A stretch of 64,000 bases of DNA from contig CM043963.1 in NCBI GenBank assembly GCA_014529385.2, forward strand, positions 75,714,412 through 75,778,411. Reading direction: 5' to 3'. How positions within the stretch are numbered: the first letter of the stretch is position 1; the number at the start of each line of letters is the position of its first letter. The stretch comes from Adiantum capillus-veneris. Its lineage: Eukaryota > Streptophyta > Polypodiopsida > Polypodiales > Pteridaceae. This document shows, piece by piece, positions 50,900 through 61,790 of the stretch. The notes below the pieces were generated by a model that saw only the letters and a list, made by a program, of their open reading frames with translations, ran no database searches and was not told the DNA's origin. The position numbers were made by a program, and so were the translations under genes.

Positions 50900-51225
50900 C
50901 AAAGTGGAGGCCTCACGAGTCAAGACTCAAGAGTAGCCCACGGCCCACGGGTAACGGAGGGCGTAAGTGAAGAATTAGCCGCGCGCGGGAGAGTGTGTGG
51001 GTAGGGCCCGGCTCGTGGTCGCGACTCTCAAGCCTCAATCGAGTCTTTGTGTGCAGAAACGGCAGCACTGCAATTTTTAATAAACTCGCGCAGAGACGTT
51101 TTGGGGCACATTTGACAATTTGGGGAAATTTCACCAGCTTGTCAAAATCGCCCTGCTCATGTCCGGAAACGGCAATTATGCGGCAATCATACGCTGATGC
51201 ACCCGGAAGCCCAATTGCCCAATCG
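50900..51225. other. Unassigned segment between hAT and gypsy sequence
   Basis: GC-rich, with AGACTCAAGAGTAGCCC and TCGCGACTCTCAAGCC-type words (50925-51040). No protein or repeat family recognised. Confidence 0.3.
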
Positions 51226-51590
51226 GACGCGTATGAAAAAAACTATGAATGGAAGTATGACGACTTCCTTTACTTCCTTTGGCTCCTTTGTCTCCCTGCG
51301 TGGTCCGAGAACTCTTGGCCTTGCGTTCCTCCCGTTCAGCCCTGCGTCTTCTGGACTGACTAGAATGCTGAGAGTCCTGTGTCTCATCAGCATGAATGTG
51401 CTCCTCCTGAGCCTCAGTGTCAGTTACTTGTTTATCCTTGGGATCAGAGTCTCTTTCTGACTCCTCAGGAATAGGGTCAACACGGTAGGATGGTTTTTGG
51501 CCACGACTGGGTTTGGGTGTCATTACTGCAACTGAAACTGAAACTGGGAGAGAAGTCTGCTGGTCAATAAGCAACAACTCTAGCCACCGT
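51226..51590 (-). pseudogene. Gag N-terminus after an LTR, gypsy-like
   Basis: The minus strand reads MTPKPSRGQKPSYRVDPIPE, ESERDSDPKDKQVTDTEAQ and SRRRRAEREERKAKSS, a highly charged gag start resembling the opening of element I (MASRKDQSTPSAFEDAGRD ... QAERREMERR). It lies downstream (minus sense) of the LTR 51600-52763 and a possible primer site TGGCGATCACGGTGGC (51575-51590). It stops near 51226. Confidence 0.45.
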
Positions 51591-51931
51591 GATCGCCAAA
51601 ATGGTATTGGAGCTGATCTCTTTAGATAGCTGATTCCAGTGTTAAGAGTTTACAGCTACTGGGAATTATTAGTTCAATCAATAGAATTGGAGGAAAAGAT
51701 AGAAACTGAGCTGGAACAGTTACATGGACTGTAATACATCTCCTGAGAAATAGACAAGTTGCATGACTGGAATTAGTATTCAGATTTAGATTTAGATTCA
51801 GATTCAGATTTAGAAGGAGTGGATACAAAGCATCTCTGGCTGAAGTATACTCGACTACTGTATTAAGAATTATAGAGTAAGAGTACAAGTGGGGATAATG
51901 TAGCTTAGGAACAACTTCAGGACTACAATCA

Positions 51932-51939
51932 CACACTAA
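51932..51939. repeat. 8-bp target duplication of small hAT-like element, left
   Basis: CACACTAA equals CACACTAA at 52341-52348. Confidence 0.9.
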
Positions 51940-52340
51940 CAAGGTTGGATCAAAACGTACGTACTGATCCGTTCCGTACCGTACGGACGTTATGTACAGA
52001 TCCGTACCGTATGGAACAATCCGTATGCCGGTTTTTTTTTTTTTTTTTTGTTGGGGGTTTGGGGTGTGTGGGAAGCCCATACAATGCTGATTTAAAATAA
52101 AAATCCAAATCTCTTGCAATAGTTACATAGTATATGGTTGTCTTGTAAAACGTGTCTTTGAATGTCTCTATAAGTTGTTGGCTTCTCTCTTGTTTTTTAT
52201 TGGAAATGTCCTAGAAAATTTAGTACTTTGCGGTTTTTTTACAAGAGTACGTATTTTTACGTACGTAAAAAATTTTCCTGTACGGAACAACGTACAGTAC
52301 GTACATATACGCCACGTACAGTACGTTTGGTACCACCTTG
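51940..52340. mobile_element. hAT-like small element, copy 2, with GTAC arrays
   Basis: 401 bp, termini CAAGGTTGGATCAAAACG and, inverted, CAAGGTGGTACCAAACG, bounded by a perfect 8-bp duplication. Both ends are filled with GTACG/CGTACGTAC units; the left end closely resembles the right end of copy 1 (shared ACGTACGTACTGATCCGT). The centre is different: a T17 run and AT-rich sequence, no captured gene recognised. No transposase coding. Confidence 0.88.
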
Positions 52341-52866
52341 CACACTAAGAGTAGGAAGTCAAAAGATAAAAGTTAAAACAACCCACAAGTACAGCCAACA
52401 ATTGCCAACCCGATTACAATGTAATGGGTCCTATTTATAGCCTCTTGGAGTTACTGTGGTAGTAATTACTGAATGGTCCGCTGCTCGGCTTTCCAGGAGC
52501 TGGTTCCCACCTAGTGAAACTGCCTCCGCTATCTACACGTCTAGAGATTTATCAGACCGAAATGTTGCAGTCATTTCGTCTATTAGTTCCTGCACTCAAA
52601 CAAGTCAAGTACAAATCAATCAGTATCATTTTTGGGAATTCCAGTTTATAAAGTTATACAGCAGAATACTGTCAGTTCACAGTATCCCTGAAACTCAAAA
52701 GACACATTAGTGACTTTAGTATCAAAATTAGGGCAATCTGTTGACAAAGGAGTGGAGCAACTCTCCTCGTGAATTCCCGTTGCACCAAATTCCACCCAAG
52801 CTGAGTTCAAGGTTCCATTTGGAATAGACGATGCTAAACGAAATGCTTTGAGGTAAAGATTCACAA

Positions 52867-53760
52867 TCTAAGGAGTATCTGCTAGGTCCTCCTCCTCCAT
52901 TCACTTCGCATCCAATGCGGAGTAGGTCTTGAATTTAACCAAGAACCGTCTTATCGCTTTACCTTTAATCTTTCTATCTTTCTGTTCCAATACCTGTTTT
53001 GGAACGAGTGCTCGTTTTCCTCCAATTCGGGTTGCTCATCTGGCTCCCCATCATCGGGCACATCGCCTTTAAAAGGCTTCAAGAGACTCACATGAAAACA
53101 TTGTGAAGCCTCCAAGTGTCGGGGAGCTTCAGTCTAAAGGAGACATCATTTATCTTTTCAGAAATCTGGAAAGGTCCATAGTATCTCATGCTAAACTTTC
53201 GAGAAAGCCGCTCCTTTCGCTTTTTCTATCTCAGTTGTGCCTTCTCAAAAAGTAAGAGCACCCATCGTTCTCCTTCAACTTCAAATCGCGACCGATGTTG
53301 ATCTGCTGCCTTTTTCTAAGATTTCTCCAAAGCCTTCCGGACCAAATCCAAGTCCCTCGTAAACTCGTCGGTTTCAAAGAAAAATCTTATCTTTTGTGCT
53401 AAGGAAGGGTGAAACCTTCGTAGCAAATTCAATAATCTCAAATGGCACCTTCCTTATCAAAGAGTTAATCGTGTTTCTGTAGGAATATGCCACCAAAGGT
53501 AAAAACCCTTTTCCCATGAAGTCTTCAAATTCAAAGAAGAAGACCTCAACAAATCTAGTGCGATTGAATTTGCAATCTCAGATTGCCCATCTGTTTGCGG
53601 ATGGAAAGATGACGAGAACTGCAACCGTGTGCCAATGTTCTCCCAAAAAACCTTCCAAAACAAACTCGTGAATCGGGGATCTTTGTCAGAGACTATTGTC
53701 TCAGGCATGCCATGTAATCTGAATATCTGGGCAATTTGCCAAATTTGTTAATAACAGTCC
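52867..53760 (-). pseudogene. Integrase C-half and chromodomain of element E
   Basis: MPETIVSDKDPRFTSLFWKV (second Asp) and SSFHPQTDGQSEIANS (Glu) at 53560-53708, then frame-broken text to the chromodomain-like FLVKFKTYSALDAKWMEEED near 52890-52950. The usual ending VNLYLKAFRL follows. Confidence 0.75.
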
Positions 53761-53799
53761 AGATACCATCGTGCCCACTCTGTGTTCTCAGGAGATCAA

Positions 53800-54630
53800 A
53801 AATGAAATCCATGCAATACTTTCCCAGGGGCGGGTGGGTATGGGTTAAGGCTGTAACAATCCCTGTGCTTTATGCCAAACTTGACCTTCTGGCATACCAA
53901 GCAACTGCGTACAAAATCGTCCACATCCTTCTTGAGTCTCGGCTAAACAAAAGTATCTCTCCACACCTTTCAAGGTGGTAACAATGCCGCGGTGACCCGT
54001 AAAAGGTGGACAATGGCATTCGGTTAGAACCTTTTGCTTCAACGGCTGTGTAACGCACAACATTGTTTTCTTCATCAAGTAGCCATCCCGAATGGAATAT
54101 TCCGCTACTGCCTCCCCATTATGTATTCAACTGAATACATCTACAAAAATCTGTATCTGTGGCGTACTGACTGACCATATCCTTTAAGCTTCTATGGTGT
54201 ATCGCGGAAATAGCCAGAACTAACAGCTTCCGGGACAAAGTATTTGCCACCAATTTTTGTCCCTGCACATGGACAATCTGGAAGTAAAAGTGTGACCAGA
54301 TGTTTGCCCACCGCATCTGCTTTTCCGATAGCCGCTTCTGTGACAAGTAGTGTAAACTCCAACCATTTGTGAAAACCGTAAAATCGGCTCCGAGTAGGTA
54401 ATGTCGCCACTAAGTAAGAGCATGGGTAACCGCCAAAAGCTCTCTCTCACATATTTGTACTGTCAATTTCGGCCTTGAAAACAATCAGCTCTCGTAGGCA
54501 ATGACATGGCCTTCATGCATTAAGATCGCATCCGAACTACGACCACAAGTATTACAATATACTTCAAACGACTTCTGCAAATCTGGCAAAGTCAAAAGTG
54601 GTCATGTAGTCAAATTCTGTTTCAATTTCT
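53800..54630 (-). pseudogene. RNase H and integrase N-half of element E
   Basis: RNase H relics SQKRLSEKQMRWANIW and FQIVHVQGQKLVANTLS; integrase TECHCPPFTGHRGIVTTLKG and MPEGQVWHKAQGLLQP. The segment 54040-54150 is the type of sequence captured inside small element copy 1 (5961-6071). Confidence 0.75.
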
Positions 54631-54637
54631 TAAAGGC

Positions 54638-55867
54638 TAAGAGGTGTTGCGGAGTGAATGTTGAACTTTGCTGAAGATGAGTGCTATGAATTGTGCTCAA
54701 GGATTCCTTTTACTTATGGAAGGGAGAGCCTTCCGTTCCTTTAGTGAGAGAGTGCAATGGACACAAACAATGTGATGAACACTGTGAATGAAGGTGCTAG
54801 ACTGAGAGATAGAGAGAGAAGAATACGACACGAGAATGTTGTCAAATCCTCCTCCGAAGGCCCCACTCTCTATGGCGAGAGCGGTCTACTATTGACTGCA
54901 CAAATCTCTACAATGCTTGGACTTGCCGACGATGTCGACGACGACGAGATGGGCTGAAATCTGAAAATGCTAAGGGCTGAAATTTGCAAATCTTTATCTG
55001 CTGAATTCTGACTCTATGTCGATGATGACGGCAATGATGACGATGCCTGAAAACGCAGATGCTGAAATCTGCGTTTTCCGGGCTGAATCTGCAAACTACG
55101 TTGGATCTCACCGTGCGACGAGGATCTGTTGCAGGAAGGTGAGATCTGCAAGTTTGGGACTTCTATTGCGGGGTCTAACTGTTGAAAACTGAAAACGCTG
55201 ATGCTTCTTGGGATTCCGTCGCGGTGAATCTACAAAACGCTGAAGTGTTATGCTAATGCAAAAACGCTAGGGCTGAAAATTATCTGCTGTGGTGGGAATC
55301 TGCTAACGCTATGGCTGATCTGCAAACCAAAACGCTAGGGCTGAAACGCCAAGGTTCCTGTTGTCTTGCTGTAGCTGGGCTGATCTACTGTACAAAAACG
55401 CAAGGGCTGGTCTTGATCCAAAAACGCTAGCTTCTCTGTTGTGATGCAAAAACGCTAGAGCATCTTGGGGGTCTTGCTGAGAAGTTGCCTATTGAGCAAG
55501 TGCTCCTGCTGCCTCTTCAGCCAGAATTGCTAGTGCTAGGGTTTTCTTATGTACTTGGCTAGTTAGATTGCCCTACCTAGTTTCCAACAAAAGTCACTTA
55601 AAAATAATAAGTGAAAAATGTCAAAAATAGGAAAAATGGGTCTATGCACTGTAAAAATGCTACTAATGGGTTCTGATGGAAATTTGATGGTCATGCTGTG
55701 TGCGACCAGAGGATATGCATCTATTCTAAGTGCCTGGTCATGCACGGTCTTCGAACAGACTCACAAAGTGCCAGAACACTTCCTATTCTAGACTGACTGA
55801 ACTGGATTGAACCCTTGTCATGAAGTAGCTTGTCCACGTACACATAGGGCTAGATGTGCACGTGACA
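54638..55867 (-). repeat. Solo family-alpha LTR inserted in element E
   Basis: A complete LTR (1230 bp) lies inside E with no internal region. The flanking 5-mers AAGGC (54633-54637) and AAGAC (55868-55872) fit a target duplication with one change. The empty-site sequence is visible in element I near 61612-61630. It probably formed by recombination between two LTRs of a full insertion. Confidence 0.82.
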
Positions 55868-55872
55868 AAGAC

Positions 55873-56916
55873 AGTCACCTCTGTGGATCCCCACGAAAAA
55901 AGGACTCCTTTTTGTGTTAAGATATGGAAAGGGGAAGCAACCTCTACAAACTTTCTAATGAACCGCCGGTAGTAAAAACGTAAGCCCAAGAAGCTTCTAA
56001 CTTCATGAACATTCTTCAAATCGGGTCAGTCATCGATAGTCGCTATCTTGGCCGAGTCCATCTGTACTCCTGCTGCTGAGACGATGTGTCCCAAAAAGTG
56101 TATCTCGGGTAGGAAAAATTCACTTTTCTTTGCATTAATCACCAACTTTTGTTCTCGTAATGCCTGAAAGACCTGTAGCAGATGTTTTCTATGTTCCGCC
56201 TCATCCTTGGAGAAGACAATAATGTCATCAAAGAAAGTGCCCACAAAACATCTGTACTCTCTGAAAATCCTGTCCATCATTCGGTTAAAGGTCACTGGAG
56301 CATTGGTAAGCCCAAAGGCATCACCAAAAACTCAAATAAACCGAAGGTCGTCCGAAAAGCTGTCTTATAGACATCTCCTGGCGCGATTCGGATGATGATT
56401 TCCGCTCTTTAAATTGATCCTGCTAAAACAAGAGGATCCCTGTAGTCGGTCTAGAATATCATCGATCCCAAGAATCGGAAATTTATTCTTTATGGTGATT
56501 TTTTTGGGAGCTCTATAGTCAATGCACATTCTCCAAGATCCGTCTTTCTTCAAAACCAACAACATCGGAGAGCAGTAAGGTGAAGTACTCGGCTGGATAA
56601 GACCCTTTTCCAAGAGGTCTTTCACTTGGTTCATAATCTCTTCATTCTGGGCCCGGCTCACACGGTAAGGTGGCCGGTTCGGTTGTGTGCTTCCAGGTAT
56701 TAGATCAATGGTATGATCCTCAGGACGACCTAATGGCAACTCGCTTGGCAAGCCCTCAGAGAAGCAATCGGCATGAGTGTGGAGAAAATCTTGTCGTTCT
56801 TTTTCGAGGTCAAAACATATTCGACCTTTAATCATCATTCGGTTCTCTCCAGGAAAAAAAATAAAAATCGAGTAAAGAAACTGAATTTCATCAAGTACAA
56901 TCTCTGTGCCCTTCAT
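55873..56916 (-). pseudogene. Reverse transcriptase of element E
   Basis: Pieces include [112 protein letters not shown] and VRSFLGLRFYYRRFI. The catalytic site FFDD is kept. Frames change near 56365 and 56020. Confidence 0.8.
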
Positions 56917-56929
56917 TTGTCAAAGTCAC

Positions 56930-57214
56930 TTTCTCAACCCGGTAGTCAACCACGGCCTTGTTCTTGTGATACCAAGGGATTCCGAGTAGGACGTCACAAC
57001 CTCCCAAGGGAATTACGTAGAAATCCTCGTGCCCTAAACACCCCTAACATTGCAAACGAAGTTTGCTAGTGATCGGTGTAATGACAACATCCCGTTTGGG
57101 TGCCTCTAGAACTACCTCCGCCTGTGGCCTCAGCTTGTCGGGTGTAATTCCAAATCGAGCCGCCAATTCAAGTGAAAAGAAGTTGGCCTTGGCTCCTTCA
57201 TCAAAGAATACAGA
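56930..57214 (-). pseudogene. Protease of element E
   Basis: FFDEGAKANFFSLELAARFG and ITPDKLRPQAEVVLEAPKRD, later GHEDFYVIPLGGCDVLLGIP. The active-site triplet is D-E-G. One stop lies before GCLGHEDFY. The frame is lost at 57214 where LTR-type sequence of element I begins. Confidence 0.7.
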
Positions 57215-57256
57215 GGGCTTCTGTCACAAAGTGATGACATGGCTACTGACATCAGA

Positions 57257-57360
57257 AACCCTAAAATTCTTGCAAGCCCCAATTTTTGCAAGAAACCCTA
57301 ATTTTTGGAAACCCTAACCCTAACTGCTGGCTGAAACCCTAATGTGGCTGGAAACCCTAA
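57257..57360 (+). promoter_or_regulatory. Cluster of AAACCCTAA telo-boxes
   Basis: Five AAACCCTAA words within about 104 bp, two more CCCTAA-type words at about 57630 (inverted) and 57674. This is the plant telomere repeat unit and a known plant promoter element. Its place is upstream of the LTR's TATA-like site, consistent with a U3 enhancer role (inference). Confidence 0.6.
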
Positions 57361-57449
57361 CATAGGCGGCTGAAAATGCCACGTGGCCAGCGTACGAATT
57401 TTCGGAATCTGCGGAGCTGAAAAAATAGCAGTTGGAGTGACGCAATTTG

Positions 57450-57454
<5 letters not shown>

Positions 57455-57500
<46 letters not shown>
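57455..57500 (+). repeat. (GA)n tract in LTR promoter region
   Basis: 23 uninterrupted GA units about 115 bp upstream of the TATA-like site and about 95 bp downstream of the telo-boxes. Confidence 0.95.
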
Positions 57501-57504
<4 letters not shown>

Positions 57505-57714
57505 TTCCCTTGCTTTATTTTTATAAGAAACTCTCTTGTGTGAGAGGAGGAGAGAATTTTGCTTTTTGGGAATTGAAGCTTTTGGGGCTGTGCTTTTGGG
57601 CATCCCTTGTAATCTTTAAATACGTGGTTTAGGGTTCACTCTGCAGAGCATCTAGACGCGGAGTCTGAGAGTAAAACCCTAACCGCTCTTTGTACTTTGA
57701 CATTGATTTAATAC

Positions 57715-57739
57715 ATAAAGAAATACCGAAAGGGGCGCC
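57715..57739 (+). promoter_or_regulatory. Conserved LTR block, element I
   Basis: ATAAAGAAATACCGAAAGG followed by GGCGCC, the same block as in both F LTRs and the orphan LTR at 45273-45297, about 100 bp downstream of a TTTAAATA site. Confidence 0.6.
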
Positions 57740-57844
57740 AGTCTTTGGGGCCAATATCTCTAGGCACGGAACTCCGCCGGGCCAGTGCAAATCTATTGTG
57801 ATTTGTGAATTGTGTTGAAGTGGTTATTTGGTGCTGTGGTGATC

Positions 57845-58680
57845 GATTCTTGACTTGGAGTGTCACGTTGGCCGAGGCGAGTCACCTTGTTTCAGTGGCT
57901 GGTCGCACACAGAGCTACAGCAGTTGGGAGCTGGCTAGTGCATAGTGGTCTCTCGGCCGCATGTGCAGCTTGTGACCATCTTGTGGAGAGTCAACGTCAC
58001 TGTCTTTGGGACTCTCCCGCGGCCCAGCAGGTGTGGCTACGAGTTCTTCGGCTGATGCCTGCTCTCTCCACGGCTCGACAGTACACTTGGGGAGCAGCGG
58101 CTTGATCCACCCTCATGGGCCCGGCACTTCAGTTTGAGCTATCTTCCACCAGCAGGATGATAGTGATGCAGGAGGGGCGACCTACACTCCAGCCTACTAC
58201 TACAGAGCTTACTCCACAGGAGTGGTGCAGTGAGAGAGAGGAGTGTTGGGAGCTCATCAGTGGCCTGACACTTTGGTTCATTTGGCGGGCCCGTTGCTTC
58301 CGCATCTTTGAGGCTCGCCCTGTGCCACCAGTAGAGACTGTTCGCGATTTTTGGCTAGAGTTGATCCATACTCTCAAAGAGAGCTTGAGGGACTACAAGG
58401 CAGCTCCGATCGCATGCAGGAGAGCAGAGAGGCTTTCCTTCGACTCTGGCGTCCTTGGCCTTTTTACACCATGGTCCAAGGAGTACTCCGATGGCATTAC
58501 CGACCACTTGTGTGGCTTTTCCCTCCTCCCATTTCTTGATTTAGCCCCATTGTACATATGCTGGTTTTTTCATTGGGAGAGTCTCCCATCATGGTTGTTG
58601 TAGCCCGCTCTTGAAGAGGTGGTTGTAGCCTTATGGGCAGTTTCAGTAACTAATAGATCGATCTTTTTCTTGAAAAAAAA
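57845..58680 (+). mobile_element. 5'-truncated LINE 3' end
   Basis: WPRRVTLFQWLVAHRATAVG, GLSAACAACDHLVESQRHCL and WDSPAAQQVWLRVLRLM fit the zinc-binding zf-RVT domain that follows RT in plant LINEs. After a stop, ECWELISGLTLWFIWRARCF continues. The segment ends with an A8 run at 58673-58680, as LINE 3' ends do. It lies 12 bp upstream of the primer site, inside the LTR. The 5' boundary is approximate and no target duplication was found. Confidence 0.6.
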
Positions 58681-58691
58681 GCCTGTTACAA

Positions 58692-58703
58692 TGGTATCAG
58701 AGC
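58692..58703 (+). other. Primer-binding site of element I
   Basis: TGGTATCAGAGC one base after LTR end TGTTACA; initiator tRNA-Met type, extended by ACGG. Confidence 0.85.
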
Positions 58704-58760
58704 ACGGCCGATTTCTCTTTTACTGGAAATCCGATCCCCAATTTGTTTTCCGCAGCACCT

Positions 58761-60240
58761 ATGGCTTCACGCAAGGATCAATCGACTCCCTCTGCATTTG
58801 AAGATGCAGGCAGGGATCACAATGAAGATTCCGACAGAGAGTATGGCCCGCCTCGGCCGACTCAGGCGGAGCGACGAGAGATGGAGCGTCGTCAATTGAT
58901 TGGCGATGCAACAAAGATGATGTTCAATTTTGCGAAGGCCCAAAAATTTACAAAATATATGAGCGAGACTTCTTTTCAGGAAGGGCATGAGCAGTGGCAG
59001 AAAACCACTACACCCCCGAAACCCGCTCTCAAGAAACCTTCTGCTCACAAGAAATATTCAGAGAAGGAATTAGAAGAGGTGGTTGATGCACGAATTGCTC
59101 AGCTTTTTGACGCGCAAAAGAAAGCCAAAAAGCACGGCAAAAAGCAGAAAAAAGCAGTGACTTCTCGGGTTATTTGGGTCGTCAGTTGACATTTGACAAA
59201 GCAAAGAAACAGAAGAAGCGTGCTCACTTTGAAGGAGTACCCAGTTCTTCTTCTTCTTCTTCTTCTTAGAGTTCTTCTAGCTCTTCAGACTCGAGCGAAG
59301 AAGATAGAAAACCCAAAAAGCGAAGCAAGAACCAACGCTTCGGAAAGGGCAAGAAAAAGGCAAAGAAGGCTAAATCTCGCTCAGAGACTGACAGTTCTAC
59401 TGAGGACTCGTCTACAGACAGCTCAGATTCCGATGACGGAAACTTTTATGCGAACAAGAAGAATTTTTATAAAGCCAACCAGTATGACTTTCTGGAAGAT
59501 AAAAGCAAGAAAGTCCGAGAGTTTAAGGAAGGTAACAAATTTGACACTTTTTTAGGATACTCAGATGCTTCGAAGGCTTTGTCTTTTATACAGCAGTTTG
59601 ACATCGCTTTCGCGGGAGGACGCTACTCAGAGCACTCCAAGATTCGGAGAGTTGTCTCTTACTTTAAGGGGAATGCTCGCACTTTGTGGTCCACGCTTCT
59701 TTTAAACAAGACTGCGCCAGTTAAATGGCTGAAATTTAAGAAGCTTTTTATTTCTTCTTGGTTGACGCAAGAGTATGAACGAGATATACGAGCTGCTTGG
59801 AACCATCTCCGGATGACCAAGAAAGATACAATAAATGCTTACTGTGAGAGATTCTGGAGCTCTTTTCTACCCGCCTCTTCATTCAAGAAGATCTCGTTCA
59901 GAGAACAGATTGAGCGGTTCACCTTTGGTCTACCTACAGAGATCCGAGATCATTGCTTGGAGCAGAGGTCAGCTTCTATTCAGGAGTTGATGAGTCATGT
60001 GAAGCGGGGCTTTGCCATTCACTCTGGCAGTCTGACCTACCCCACAAATGAGGCCATGACACAACGAGCCGAACAGACTTCTTGGGAATGAAAGTAGAAA
60101 GAAAAAGAGCAACCCAGAGAAAAAAGGATGCACGACCCAAGCTTACTCCTGAGGAGAGAGCTCGCTTCATCAGAGAGGGGAAGTGCTTTGGATGCGGGGA
60201 ACATGGACATATCTTCGCGAAGTGCCCTAAAAAGGCACCG
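58761..60240 (+). pseudogene. Gag of element I
   Basis: MASRKDQSTPSAFEDAGRDH, QAERREMERRQLIGDATK and SEKELEEVVDARIAQLFDAQ, then a frameshift near 59165 into a Ser/Asp/Lys-rich region (GVPSSSSSSSS, DSSTEDSSTDSSDSDDG). The capsid part is SFIQQFDIAFAGGRYSEHSK, NARTLWSTLLLNKTAPVKWL and FTFGLPTEIRDHCLEQ. A stop near 60090 and a frame change precede the knuckle CFGCGEHGHIFAKC (about 60185-60226). Confidence 0.8.
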
Positions 60241-60720
60241 AAAGAATAGAATGATAAGGACGACGACAGCCTGAGAGTTCGAGAGCAGCTGAGGAACGTG
60301 GCAGAAAAGGCAGATAGAAAAGCAAAAGTGGTACCACATGGCGTGGGACTTGAACCGAATCAAATGAATGAAAGTACACACTTTGCCGCTTTTGGGGCAA
60401 AGTGAAGGATCAGGAAGCTCTTTTGAAGGAGCCAAGGCCAACGTCTTTTCACTTGGAATTGGCGGCTCGATTTGGAATTACGCCCGACAGACTGACGCCA
60501 CAGGCGGAGGTAGTTCGACTGGCACCCGGACGGGATGTTGCCATTATACCGAGCATTGGCAAACTTCGTTTGCAATGACAGGGGTGTTCAGGGCACGCGA
60601 GTGACGTTCTACTCGGAATTGCTTGGTACGACAAGAACTACGCCGTGGTTGACTACCAGGCTGAGAAAGCGACTTTGACAAATGAAGGGCTCAGAGATTG
60701 TACTTGATGAACTTCAGTTA
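60241..60720 (+). pseudogene. Protease remnant of element I
   Basis: LELAARFGITPDRLTPQAEV and GRDVAIIPSIGKLRLQ are clear, then DVLLGIAWYDKNYAVVDY after another break. A small deletion at about 60418-60430 removes the active-site Asp seen in A and E. Confidence 0.7.
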
Positions 60721-60859
60721 CTCATTCTTTTGAGAGAGAACTGAACGATCGATAAAGGTTGAATATCTTTTGACCTGAACAAAAGAACGTCAATATTTTT
60801 CTCCACACTCATGCCGATTGCTTTTTAGAGGGCCTGAAGATTAGACCATTGATCTGATA

Positions 60860-61790
60860 CCTGGAAGCACGCCACCGAACCGGCCACCTTATCGTGTGAG
60901 ACGAGTATAGAATGAAAAGATTATGAACTAAGTGAAGGACCTCTTGGAAAAGGGTCTTGTCCAGCCTAGTACTTCACCGTATTGCTCTCCACTGTTGTTG
61001 GATTTGAAGAAAGAGGGATCTTGGAGAATGTGCATAGCTCTCAACAAAATCACCATCAAGAACAGATTTCCAATTCCTAGGATCGATGATATACTCGACA
61101 GGTTACAGGGATCCTCGTGCTTTAGCAGGATTGATCTGAAGAGTGGATATCATCAGATCCGAATCGCACCGGGAGACGTCTACAAGACAGCCTTCCGGAC
61201 TACTTTTGGGTTATTTGAGTTTTTGGTAATGTCTTTTGGCTTAACCAATGCTCCTTTGACATTTAATCGGATGATGGACATGATTTTTCGAGAGTACAGG
61301 CTATTTGTTGGCACTTTCTTTGATGATATCATTGTTTTCTCCAAGAATGAGGCAGAACATAGAGATCATCTGCTTCAGAGATACACTTTTTGGGACACAT
61401 TGTCTCAGCAGCAGGAGTGTAAATGGATCCGGCCAGCCAAGATAGACACTATCCGTGATTGGCCCGATTTGAAGAATGTCCATGAAGTTGGAAGCTTCTT
61501 GGGACTATGTTCGTACTACAGGCGGTTCATTCGAAAGTTTGCAGAGGTTGCTTCCCCTTTGCACATCTTGACACAGAAAGGAGTCCCTTTCTCGTGGGGA
61601 TCCACAGAGGTGACTGCCTTTTAGACATTGAAAGACAAATTGACTACGGGACCAGTTTTGACTTTGCCGGATTTGCAGAAGTCATTGAAGTATATTGTGA
61701 TGCTTGTGGTCGTAGTCTGGGTGCGGTCTTAATGCAAGAAGGCCATGTCATTGCTTACGAGAGCCGATTGTTCTCTAGGCCGGAGACGAC
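60860..61790 (+). pseudogene. Reverse transcriptase of element I
   Basis: The open stretch 60932-61624 holds [99 protein letters not shown] (catalytic FFDD) and SFLGLCSYYRRFIRKFAEV. A few codons are missing around the CIDYRALN region and the KKSEF region. It ends at TAG 61622-61624, after which RNase H follows. Confidence 0.85.

Larger units (their letters stand above)
51600..52763 (-). repeat. LTR of chromovirus E
   Basis: On the minus strand it follows E's chromodomain and a purine run CACGAGGAGAG. It includes GATACTAAAGTCACT-type text shared with the 3' LTR stub of element I (63515-63672), and ends near the possible primer site at 51590. It contains the hAT-like small element at 51940. 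Confidence 0.6.
52867..57214 (-). mobile_element. Ty3/gypsy chromovirus E, degraded
   Basis: Protease, RT, RNase H, integrase and chromodomain in order on the minus strand, same family as A and I. It is split by a solo family-alpha LTR (54638-55867) between RT and RNase H and broken by many frameshifts. The 5' end is lost inside protease at about 57214. Confidence 0.85.
57215..58690 (+). repeat. 5' LTR of element I, with inserted LINE end
   Basis: Ends GCCTGTTACA at 58690 just before the primer site. It contains a telo-box cluster, a GA tract, a TATA-like TTTAAATA at 57615-57622, the conserved AAAGAAATACCGAAAG block at 57719, and from about 57845 to 58680 a LINE-derived segment. The LTR start is not defined: it merges with truncated element E at about 57214. 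Confidence 0.6.
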
